Assembly: GCA_024516155.1 (NCBI GenBank)
Contig: JAJJXM010000004.1
Span: 992,001-1,056,000 of the forward strand
Reading direction: 5' to 3'
Source: Pyronema omphalodes
Taxonomy: Eukaryota > Ascomycota > Pezizomycetes > Pezizales > Pyronemataceae
DNA: 64,000 nucleotides
A model generated the notes under the pieces. The model made no database searches. It saw only the letters and a program-made list of their open reading frames with translations, and was not told the origin of the DNA. Positions 46,913-56,826 of this stretch are shown here, piece after piece. Both the position numbers and the translations under genes were made by a program. Each line of letters starts with the position of its first letter. The first letter of the stretch is position 1.

Positions 46913-47170
46913 TTTTATGCTATGTATGCTATGTATGGTATGTATGGTATGTATGGTATGTATGGTATGTATGCTATGTATGGTATGTATGCTATGTATG
47001 GTATGTATGCTATGTATGGTATGTATGCTATGTATGGTATGTATGGTATGTATGGTATGTATGGTATGTATGTATGGTATGTATGGTATGTATGGTATGT
47101 ATGCTATGTATGCTATGTATGCTATGTATGCTATGTATGCTATGTATGCTATGTATGCTATGTATGCTTT
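46913..47170 (+). repeat. 9-bp tandem array (ATGTATGGT/ATGTATGCT), about 28 copies
   Basis: A 258-bp array of a 9-bp unit with two variants, GGT and GCT, grouped in blocks. Its period and lack of stops keep all three plus-strand frames open, producing MYG/MYA, MVC/MLC and WYV/CYV chance peptides. Confidence 0.92.
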
Positions 47171-48245
47171 ATATAAGTATGCTCTATGTATGCTGTATAC
47201 TCTATGTACTCTCTATGTATGCTCTATATATACATACCGGGCGGACGAGCGGGTTGTGATCGGGTCCTGCTGTATGTCTGTATGTCTGTATGTACTTTGT
47301 ATGTACTTTGTAGTATGTACGGGATATATACATAGTACAGGCCGAGCAAAGACGATCCTATGTATGATCCTAAAGCCGCCAGCTTGTCTTCGGTGGTCTT
47401 CGGCTCCGGCTTCAGTGGTCTTTGCATGGCGGGTAATTTTCATTCATTTATTTATTTGTTTATTTATTTATTTGTTACAGACACAGTGTACAGTGGGCCG
47501 CTTCTATATACCATATATACATACTATATATACATACCGTTATGCTGCCTTACTGGGATTTGCTGGGATTTGCTGGGATTTGCTGGGCTGAGGTGTATGT
47601 ATCGTGTATTGCGTATTGCGTATTGCGTATCGTGTATATGGTGCACACCGACCGTATATAGCGACCTTATAGTTACTATGTACGTAGTTACCATACACAC
47701 CGTGACTGGTACAAGATTTATATTATCCATAGTTCACCGTTCGCCGTTCGGAACTACACCATAGACTCCCAATAGGCTTTTTTTTACAGACTAACGGGTT
47801 CTGGGTTCTGGGTTCTGGGGTTTTTTTTTCTTTTTTTTTTTTTTTTTTTTTTTTTTCGTATGTAGGCATACATAGGTAGGTACGAGTATAACTTTCTATT
47901 TTTATTTTGTGTCCTTTTTATTTTGTACCCTTTTGTACCCTTTTTATTTTGCAACGAGCGCACGTGAAAAATGCAAATAGTGCTGATCGTTGAATGGTAG
48001 GCGACGACGACGACGATGATGATGATGATGATGATGCTGATGATGGGTCATGCGCTGTTAAAAATTTCTTGGGGTTCGAGGGGTTCGAGGGGTTTGAGGT
48101 GCGGTGGGATAAGATACATAGATAGACCCGACATATAGATATGGTGGGACTGCGACCTACACCTATGACGATGGTCGGCAGGGGTTGCGGTTATGCTTAT
48201 GCTTATGCTTATGGACTTGAGACTTGGGTTTATGTGTGTGTGGTT
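47171..48245. other. gene-poor, low-complexity region
   Basis: Contains GGGATTTGCT triplication at 47556-47588, a T-run at about 47834-47856 and GATGAT repeats near 48015-48040. No gene is supported. Confidence 0.4.
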
Positions 48246-48302
48246 ATGCTTTGCTTTGCTTTGCTTTGCTTTGCTTGGTGGGTGCTTTGCTTTGCTTTGC
48301 TT
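48246..48302 (+). repeat. 5-bp tandem repeat (TTTGC)
   Basis: About nine copies, broken once by GGTGGG. Confidence 0.8.
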
Positions 48303-49439
48303 GGGATACACACCGGCTATGTACATACACCTACAGGCTACAGTACATCAGGGTCCACGCTTCTGGCTGTTGTGCTTGATGGTTGATGGTTGATGGTTGA
48401 TGGATGGTCGAGTAACGAGTTTAACTTTTTTTTTCTTCTTCTTTTTTTTTTCTTTTTTTTCTTTTTGGGGGTGGTAGTGCTTGCTGGTGCTTGTTGATGG
48501 TGGTGCGGTCTACGAGTAACGAGTAGGAGGCAGGCTTTTCATATCGAGCATTATCGCCCCATATTATCCACTGCTGCTGGTTGTGGGTCCACAGGTCGGC
48601 TGCCAGGTGCTCGCGCGGCTGGGCGGGCTTAATTCTGTGTGTGTACTTACTGGTGGGCGGCTGCTGCTGCTGCTTTGCTTCCTCTATTTGGTGAGCGACT
48701 GGTCTCAAGACTCACCGTGTCTGTCGTATCACCGTATCGGTTCCTTTAGGCTTCTGGTTTCTGGCTTCTGGTTTCTGGCTTCGGATTTCGGTTCGCTGGC
48801 TGAGAGGCTGAGACTGGATGTGCAATACATATTTTTTTTTTCCCTGGCATGGCTGGCTGCCGAAACGATGGGAATTTTGAGAACTATTGTTGAAAACACA
48901 CCCCCTCCCCCCCTCCCCCCCCCCCCGCCCTCCCCTCCCAAAAAAAAAAGAAAGAAAAAAAAGTGAATCAGCTTCAGCCCTGATGATGGGATAATTATAG
49001 AGTGTGCATTGAGGGGTCGTGATTGATTGATGGATGGATGGATGTGGTAATTTGATGATTGCTGATTTGATTGCTGATGCCGTGTGTTTTCTCTCTTTTT
49101 GTGCTATTGTACTGCTGCTGCTGCTGCTGCCAGTCTCGTCTCGTCTCCACTCGGTCTTCGGTCTTCGGTCTTCAGTCTTAGGTATTCAGCCATTTCTTTT
49201 TTGATATTTTTTTTTTCCTGAGATCAACGGTTATATCGTTTTTCTGTCGTCAGATATTTCCGTTGCTGTATCCTCGTGTCGTCAGATATTTCCATAGCGA
49301 CATCTTCTGTTCTCTTCAGCCGTTTCCATTTCGATATTGGATTCCCTCCTTCAGCTGTGTCCACCCGTACGCCCACCCATACGCTGCCCCCCGTACGCCC
49401 CCGTATGCTCCCCCCCATCGCGCATCCCCCCCCATCCCC
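48303..49439. other. gene-poor, low-complexity region
   Basis: Contains GATGGTT repeats, T/C-rich runs at 48425-48465, a C-rich tract at 48901-48935, CTG triplets at 49112-49130 and GTCTTCG repeats at 49150-49180. No gene is supported. Confidence 0.4.
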
Positions 49440-49480
49440 CTCCACGCCCCCCCCCCCCCCCCCCCCCCCTCCCCCCCCCA
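49440..49480 (+). repeat. poly(C) tract
   Basis: About 21 uninterrupted Cs, then a T and more Cs. The G-rich complement could fold as a quadruplex. Confidence 0.75.
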
Positions 49481-49549
49481 TCCTCACCCCACTCTTCTCC
49501 CCCGTCCACCGTCCACCACAAGTGCGAAATCTAGTTAGCTAGCCTGATA

Positions 49550-50376
49550 CTTACCCTTTCCGTTTAGCTCTTGCCATCACTACCGGCTAACCCTACTAGT
49601 CCTAGCCCCAGCAGCCCTTTCTGACCTGTCACAGAACTGCCCGATTTCCACGGTCTTAGCTTGCTGTGTTAGGGATTGTGTTAGGTTGCTGTTCTAGGAT
49701 CCGAGGGACCCTTCAAATTCCCAGGCTGCTCCCACCCTCTGTCGAAGAAATATCGAGACTCATCGAACGTCTCTCTCCTCCATCAACGCGACCACCCACG
49801 CCACAGAGCGACGACACAACATTGAGAGTGCACGAACAATTCAAAACATACGAGAATCAATAAACCAATTTTAATACCTCAAACCCCCAACAAACCAGCC
49901 TCTTCAATCACCTTCACGCTACCCAAAGAGAGTCGAAACAACATCATCGCATCTCCGCCACCACAAACCTCCAACACCCCCCACCAACACAACACATATA
50001 TTTATATTTTGGGATTCATCATGGGACGTATACGAATTTAAACAAGAACTTTAAGACGACGCTTCTTTTGGAGTTGACTCTCTGGTCGCTTTTTCCAAAG
50101 GATTTAGTAACCGACACCCTCTACGTTGAACTCTTGGAATAGGAACAATAGATCGACAGGAACAATAATTTTTTCTTGTCTTATATCATCACCAACTCGA
50201 TAACTCTATCTACTGTTCTACCATCTCTGCTCTGCACTGCGCCTCACATCAAGCGACTAGCGGATCAACAACAAAGTTCAACAACACCTTCACAGCCACA
50301 ACTTGACTATTACATCATCAGTATAACCTGATCGCGCATTAAAAATCATCGATAGCTATAATTGCAACTGTCTAAA
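49550..50376 (+). promoter_or_regulatory. promoter and long leader of the gene at 50377
   Basis: Pyrimidine-rich and CAACA-rich DNA with few G residues, typical of long fungal leaders. A TATATTTATATTTT stretch lies at about 49997-50010, a possible TATA element about 370 bp upstream of the start codon. Confidence 0.4.
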
Positions 50377-52428
50377 ATGTCCTCCGAACAAAACAACTAC
50401 TTTTTCTCCCCGCACTTTTTTTTCATGCGCAACTGGTTCTCGTCCTCCTCGAATATTTCCAACCTTCCTCCCTCTTGCGACGAGGAGTTGGTGGAGGACG
50501 CCGATGAGCCTCCTGATAGTCACTACATTTCCGTGCCCGAAACGTCGGAATTCGCTAAACAACCTCTCTACCTCGCTAGCAATTCGCTACCTAAAGAGTC
50601 CCTCTTGACCCGTGCTTTGTTAACAAGCCCGTCTCTATATCCCGTTCGCGACGTCCAGTACGACAGGGGAATGTCCCACATGTCCATCTGGTCTTCTACT
50701 TCTGCATCTACCGCTTCCAGTGCAGACCTCATCAGCGACGGAAGTCCTAGTCGTGCCAACACTCCCAGCCCGACCATGCCACCGATGTTCCTAAACCACA
50801 TCGCCTCTGTCCTCTCTACTACCAAGTCAGCACCCAACCCTACCGAAGCCATGGAGTCTAAGGAGGATACTGTTGAGGGACTTGGAAGAAAAAGATGTAT
50901 TTCTTTCGCATGCGGAGGAGTCGCTCCTCCATCAAGAAGGGGATCTACCGATTCTGTTCAGACTACCCACACTACAGCGACAAGAGATGAGGCAATTGAG
51001 AGACCTGATATGCCAGCAAAGAAGCCTTCCGCTTTGACTTTTGTTTGTACACAGAACAAAGAGTCGGAGCGTCCTAGATCGGCTTCAATTCGCTTCTCAC
51101 CTCCGGCTTCGAGGACTATCGATTTCGCTCACCACTCTCCTCGCACAAACATCTCCATCGCTCCCATTGCTGTCAACAAACCTACCTTTGAAACTACACC
51201 CGCTACCCCCGCTATCGAGTTCAAGGGAAGACAGCTCTACGATACGGAGTCTGCTGCAGACAGTTGGTATAACCAGCCAATTGACAAGTCGCGACTATTG
51301 AGAGTGGATGATGTTCTAAGGAAAGAGAAGGATATCCGTAAGCTTAGTGAGGAGGCAGAACAGGAGGCATTGGAGGAGGATGATGACAACTTGGATTACG
51401 AGGATGAGGAGGACCAGGATAATGAGGATGACGAAGATGAGGAGGAGGACTACGACGAGGATGAGGAAGATGAGGATGACGAGGACGAAGAGGACGAGGA
51501 TGAGGAGGACCTAGATGTTGACAACGACTCTGAGTATGGATATGGATCTGGCAACGACTCTGATAATGAATACCTTTCCGACGCCGACTGCTCCGATTCT
51601 GACGATGACGATGACGTCTCTCTTATCTCCGCTCTCCACCCTCCTCTTCTCCCTCCTCTCTCTATCCCCCGTCCTCCCACCCCCGAACTTCCCGACAGCA
51701 CCGACTTTGTCTGCGGAACCTTCGACGAGGACCAACCCCTAGAAGCCGCCTACCTCAGCTGTCTCGAGCAGCGCAAACAACTCAAACACAAGCCAGTTCC
51801 TCAAGACATTGACCCCTCCTTCCCCACCTCCGATCCTGAGGATGAGAGCGAGGACGACACAAGAAAGAGTCCCAGAAGCCCCAGACGCAGCAAACGTGGA
51901 TCTCCTGCTTCTGACACTAGCAGAAGAGGACGCATGGCACACTCTCCTGCTCCCAGGGGACGTATGCATTCTCCCGCACCGGTACGAGGATTCGCAATGG
52001 GTAGATCACCTGCTCCTTCGCATAGATCCCGTAACCACAGTCCTCCTCCTATGCCGAGTAGACGTGGATCCCGCGTTCTATCCCCCGCTCCTCCTGCACG
52101 TCGTGCTAGAACCCAGTTCAACACAGGAACCAATATCGTTAGAGCCCGCTCCCTGCCGAGGAGACGTACTGCTCAACGCATTGTTTCCGCCGCCGGCTCT
52201 CCTACCAAATCTACCACTACTACTACAACCAAACCAACAAAGCCGGTGTTGATTAAAAGAGGAGCAGCAGATATCGTCAAGGGATTAGAAAAACGAAGAG
52301 AAAGAAGAAGAAGAAAGGAAGAAGGAGTGATGAAAGGTGAAGGTGTCGAAAGAATGAGGGAAATTGGTATGGAAGTCTGTGGTCGTGGAAATGCTGCACA
52401 AAGAGGCTTGTGGGTTATTTCTGCGTAA
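50377..52428 (+). CDS. intronless acidic, disordered fungal protein (683 aa)
   Basis: One frame from ATG (TAAAATG context) to TAA. An N-terminal motif stretch (DRGMSHMSIWSSTSAST, about residues 100-117) and RKRCISFACGG (about 171-181), with ALTFVC further on, look conserved and cysteine-containing. I associate such motifs with uncharacterised fungal extensin-like proteins, but only weakly. ADSWYNQPIDKSRLLRVDD is followed by a run of about 90 residues (about 325-415) that is mostly Asp and Glu. The C-terminal third has SPAP/RGR repeats (HSPAPRGR, RSPAPSHRS), and the end is strongly basic (GLEKRRERRRRKEE). There is no signal peptide or membrane segment. Charge segregation and SR/RGR-like repeats would fit a nuclear or RNA-linked regulator, which is inference only. 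Confidence 0.75.
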   Translation: MSSEQNNYFFSPHFFFMRNWFSSSSNISNLPPSCDEELVEDADEPPDSHYISVPETSEFAKQPLYLASNSLPKESLLTRALLTSPSLYPVRDVQYDRGMSHMSIWSSTSASTASSADLISDGSPSRANTPSPTMPPMFLNHIASVLSTTKSAPNPTEAMESKEDTVEGLGRKRCISFACGGVAPPSRRGSTDSVQTTHTTATRDEAIERPDMPAKKPSALTFVCTQNKESERPRSASIRFSPPASRTIDFAHHSPRTNISIAPIAVNKPTFETTPATPAIEFKGRQLYDTESAADSWYNQPIDKSRLLRVDDVLRKEKDIRKLSEEAEQEALEEDDDNLDYEDEEDQDNEDDEDEEEDYDEDEEDEDDEDEEDEDEEDLDVDNDSEYGYGSGNDSDNEYLSDADCSDSDDDDDVSLISALHPPLLPPLSIPRPPTPELPDSTDFVCGTFDEDQPLEAAYLSCLEQRKQLKHKPVPQDIDPSFPTSDPEDESEDDTRKSPRSPRRSKRGSPASDTSRRGRMAHSPAPRGRMHSPAPVRGFAMGRSPAPSHRSRNHSPPPMPSRRGSRVLSPAPPARRARTQFNTGTNIVRARSLPRRRTAQRIVSAAGSPTKSTTTTTTKPTKPVLIKRGAADIVKGLEKRRERRRRKEEGVMKGEGVERMREIGMEVCGRGNAAQRGLWVISA

Positions 52429-53636
52429 ACGGCTTGAGAGATTAAGGATCATGTACTGTGAACTGTCTTGCGCGCGAGACTGCAAGTGGAGCTGGTATTT
52501 TTTGTATCCTTTTTTTCTCTATTTTTGGAAGGGGCGGAGGAAGGGAGGGAGGGAGGCATGGGGCGGAGGGTTATTGTTTTTTGGTCTTTTCTTTCTTGTA
52601 TAGCAAACATTACCTACTACTTACTACTACTACTACTACTACTACTACCTTTTTCCTTTTCCTTTGTTTTTTTTTTGTCTCTTTTTTTTTTTAGATATGG
52701 TGTCTGGGGTTTTGGTTTTGGTTTTGGTTTTTTGAGTGGTCTGATTTTTTGCGTGGTCTGCTTTTTTTGAATGGTTTTTTTTTTTGGTTTAGGCGGGCGA
52801 ATTGAAACTTGAATTTTCGAGCTTGATATTGTTATTGTTATTGTTTGTTGTATATTGGTTGGATGAAATGGTGGATGCGGAGGATTGGAGATGGAGGATT
52901 GGGATGCGGAGGATGAAAGATGGAATGTTATTCATGTATTCATGAGATCAAGGAAAGAATGGAATTTTTTGAGGATAGGAATAGGAATAAAGAATAAAGA
53001 ATAAGATATTTTAACCCACCCCCAGGTGTTGGGTGGGATTTAATATTTAATATTTGTTGTGTTGTGCCGTTTGTGGATTGTGATGATTGTGAATTGTGAT
53101 GGTGAATAATGGAGAACATCCCGTAAGGCTATAGACACGCTATACATAGCAATAATTTTTCTATTGCATTTTACAGCAGATTGATACCGTAAATTGTTAC
53201 GAATTCGCTTATCACGATTGAGCGCGTCTCTGAACCCAATGCCTTTGTGATTTCGGAGTTACAACTTTTGATTGATTGATTGATTGATTGATTGGATGGC
53301 ATTGTGTTTTGTTGGAAAATGTAATAGAAAAAACGTTGCTATAGGCTTACGGGAAGTTCTCCATTATGAATATTATGAATATTATGAATAATATGAATAA
53401 TATGAATAATATGGATTGGGAAAACCCATAACGAAGCAAAAACCCATAACGAAGGCAACTGACGAAACTCATAACGAAGCAAAAAACTGGGAAAAAGAAC
53501 AAATAAATTACTTCTCTATACTTCTCTATTTCTCTATTTCTCTATTTCTCTATTTCTCTATTTCTCTATACTTCTCTTCTCTATACTTCTCTTCTCTATA
53601 CTTTATGATGAAATAACTATAGTTATAGTGGGAATT
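52429..53636. other. 3' flank and gene-poor region
   Basis: T-rich 3' flank with a TACTAC repeat at 52612-52648, GATTGATT at 53260-53300, AATATGAAT repeats at 53365-53410 and CTATTTCT repeats at 53518-53570. No gene is supported. Confidence 0.4.
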
Positions 53637-53730
53637 GTTTTTGTTTTTGTTTTTGTTTTTGTTTTTGTTTTTGTTTTTGTTTTTGTTTTTGTTTTTGTTT
53701 TTGTTTTTTTGTTTTGTTTTTGTTTTTTAT
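53637..53730 (+). repeat. 6-bp tandem repeat (GTTTTT)
   Basis: About 14 exact copies, decaying at the right end. Confidence 0.85.
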
Positions 53731-53896
53731 TTGTTTGATTTTTTTTTATGAGAATGGGATTGGTGAAGGATTGTGGGATTGTGGGATTAATCGTCCCTTA
53801 TATGTAGATATATGTAGAGAGGAATAGAATTTCTGCTCGATTAAGAGGTGTTGGTTATAATATGTACGGGGATATGGGGTATGGGGTATGGGGTAT

Positions 53897-53970
53897 GGGT
53901 GGATGGGTGGATGGGTGGATGGGTGGATGGGTGGATGGGTGGATGGGTGGATGGGTGGATGGGTGGATGG
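53897..53970 (+). repeat. 8-bp tandem repeat (GGATGGGT)
   Basis: About nine exact copies flanked on both sides by GGTATGGG repeats. Confidence 0.85.
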
Positions 53971-54279
53971 GGTATGGGGTATGGGGTGGATGGATTGATG
54001 CAATGCAATGCAATGGGTTCTTATGGGATGGGATGGGATGGGATAGTACCGTAGAAGTATATATATAATATCCCGTAACTTCTAGAGAAAGTATATAGAT
54101 TCATATATATATTCATATATTCATATGTTCATATATTCATATATATTCAAAAAATGTATAGAGCGATTTTATTATTGTCATTCCCTCCCTATCTTTGATG
54201 TTTTTCTTTTATCTTCTCGGTATCGATAATCGGTATAGTCTGGATTTACTAACGACTCGAAATGTAGGTGGAGTTAAGA

Positions 54280-54356
54280 TAAGAGTTAGGAGTTAGGAGT
54301 TAAGATAAGAGTTAGGAGTTAAGAGTTAAGAGTTAAGAGTTAAGAGTTAAGAGTTA
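54280..54356 (+). repeat. 7-bp repeat (GAGTTAA/GAGTTAG)
   Basis: About ten units with interspersed GATAA. Confidence 0.7.
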
Positions 54357-54700
54357 TATACTAGTGGTTTTTGTTTTTATTTTATTGACAGGTGGGTATA
54401 TAGGTATATAGGTATACATAGAGAAGACAAAAATTGAAAGATATGCCTCTGGGTATGGGTATGGGTATGGGTATGCGGATTATGTATGGGTATGGGACCT
54501 GGGACCTGGGACCTGGGACCTGGGTATGACTATCAATATTGAGTTACAGGTCTACGCGTTAAATAGCTGTAGTGATTCATAAGGGTAATGATAATAGTAA
54601 TAGTAATAGTAATAGTAATGGTAATAGTAACGGTGATGGTGATGGTGACGGAATATACTGTAGATATATTCAATTCTTTTATGACAATGCTACCATATTA

Positions 54701-54766
54701 TACATCATACATCATACATCATACATCATACATCATACATCATACATCATACATCATACATCATAC
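54701..54766 (+). repeat. 7-bp tandem repeat (ATACATC)
   Basis: Nine near-exact copies, followed by a C-rich tract at 54782-54800. Confidence 0.85.
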
Positions 54767-54960
54767 CTCTCCCTCTCCCTCACCACCCCCCCCCCCCCCC
54801 CACCCCCACGATCAAGGAATAACGAAGGAATAAGGTTAATCCGGTATTTCCCCAGAACTATCTTTCAAGTACTACCACAGAAACATTAGTGGTGGGGGTT
54901 GAAGGTTCGTATGGCCAAGCTTTCGGCTTTCGGCTTGCGGCTTGTATGCTGTAACGGCTG

Positions 54961-55113
54961 TTACGGTGTTATGGAGTTACGGTGTTATGGTGTTATGGTG
55001 TTATGGTGTTATGGAGTTACGGTGTCACGGTGTTATGGTGTTATGGTGTTATGGTGTTATGGTGTTATGGAGTTACGGTGTTATGGTGTTATGGTGTTAC
55101 GGTGTTATGGTGT
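54961..55113 (+). repeat. 9-bp tandem repeat (GGTGTTATG)
   Basis: About 17 copies with GAGTTACGGT and C/T variants interspersed regularly, suggesting a higher-order unit. Confidence 0.85.
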
Positions 55114-55445
55114 ACTAATACTGGCAATACATATATCCAGCTGCTAAATATCATGGCGACTCGGTGATACGGTGATACGGTGATATAGATGCATAGATGC
55201 ATAGATGCATAAAAGCATAGTAACATACCTAGTCACATAAAACCATAGTCACATAGTAACACTACACAATAATCCAACAACACAATAACACAACCGGAAA
55301 TCCCGGAAATTCCGGAAATTCCTCAAGACTTTTATGACGATATGACGATGTGACGATATGATATACGGTGCGGCTTTAATCATACCTCGTACCTGGTAGC
55401 TAGTTATAGAGCTTGTACGGGTAGTGAACTTTGTTATGGGGCGCT

Positions 55446-55558
55446 TTGAGGTTTGAGGTTTGAGGTTTGGGGTTTTGGGTTTGAGGTTTGAGGTTTGAGG
55501 TTTGAGGTTTGAGGTTTGAGGTTTGAGGTTTGAGGTTTGAGGTTTGAGGTTTGAGGTT
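55446..55558 (+). repeat. 7-bp tandem repeat (GAGGTTT)
   Basis: About 16 copies. Not a telomere repeat (TTAGGG). Confidence 0.85.
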
Positions 55559-56660
55559 GGGTAGGTTTGGTAAGGAATGGTATGGCTTGGGATTGTATAT
55601 GGGATTTGGGGATAGGATAGGATTTGGGTTTGGGGATGGGATTTGGGTTTGGGGATGAATTTGGGTATTCGATGATATAGTGATATAGTGATATAGTGAT
55701 ATGGTGAAGTAATGATATCAATTCCATGAATAAGTTATAAGTTATAAGTTATAATATAAGCTTACAATTTCCAGATTTCTCGATTTCCCGGATTCTTGAT
55801 TTCTTGGATGATGCGTAGGTATGTAACTTGATATCATCCACTCTCTACTCCCTATGGAATATCTATGATTATGTTTATTCCATCATACACGCTCAGTTTC
55901 GTCATATACTACCATTTATACCCCACACCCACCCCACGCCCACCCCACGCCCAGTCCATACAGGCTATAATATGTATTACTGTAACCACAATGTCGGTAT
56001 CCCTCCTCCCCCGGGAAGAAGGCGGGTTACCGTTGTGCAGGGCCTGTAAACCATAGACACAACATATATTACCCAAGACTAAAGACCAAAGACTAAAGAC
56101 CAAAGACCAAGGCTTGTTTATGTATATCTGCGTATTGGTATGTATGGGTGTAATCATGTAATCATGTAACCGTGTAGCCTGTAGTAATAACTATGTAACA
56201 AAATAATGGATAAACAAACCAAACCCAACCAAACAAAACAAAGCAAAAAACAAAAAACAAAAAATTAATCCGTATGTACATCTCTTTGAATCCAGGAGTT
56301 GGGGGTTAGGAGCTGGGGGTTGGTAGATACTGAGATGTGATGTGATGTGATGTGATGGGGCAGGATAAAGGTTTATGGTTTAAGGTTTTAAGGTTATCGA
56401 ATAACGTCATCGGGTGTTTATGAATGGTGCATGGCTAGCGTAAACTTTGGATCTACATACGGGTAATGGGGGGGTTTTCTTTGATTGAGGAAGAAGAAGA
56501 AGAGGTTATGGAGAAGAAGAGATTCTGCTGGGGTGCGGTGGGGATTTTGAATATGTATCGGTTTGTTTTGTTTTATGAATGTTTTATGAATGTTTTGATG
56601 CATGCACCGTTGCACGGGTATGATATATACATGCAGAGAGTTTCGTGGATGGTCGATTTA
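55559..56660. other. gene-poor, low-complexity region
   Basis: Contains GATATAGT, TAAGTTA and AAAGACCAAAGAC repeats, and GTGATGTGAT at 56336-56355. No gene is supported. Confidence 0.4.
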
Positions 56661-56826
56661 TTCATCCACTCATCCACTCATCTATCTATCCATTGATCCA
56701 TCAATCTATCTGTCTGCCTATCCATCCATCTATCCATCTATCCATACATACATTCATCTATCCATCTCTATCTATCCATCTCTATCTATCCATCTCTATC
56801 TATCCATCCATCCGTCCGTCCATCTA
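56661..56826 (+). repeat. CATC/TATC tetranucleotide repeat field
   Basis: Interrupted CATC, TATC and CCAT units over 165 bp. Confidence 0.75.

Noticed and set aside
46908..47591. 227-codon open frame starting MYFMLCMLC
   Set aside because: It is produced by a stop-free 9-bp tandem repeat and has no non-repeat coding character.
51450..51701. minus-strand poly-Ser frame
   Set aside because: Antisense of the Asp/Glu run in the 683-aa gene.
53637..55558. CRISPR-like arrays of regular repeats
   Set aside because: Units of 6-9 bp without unique spacers in a eukaryotic genome are microsatellites.
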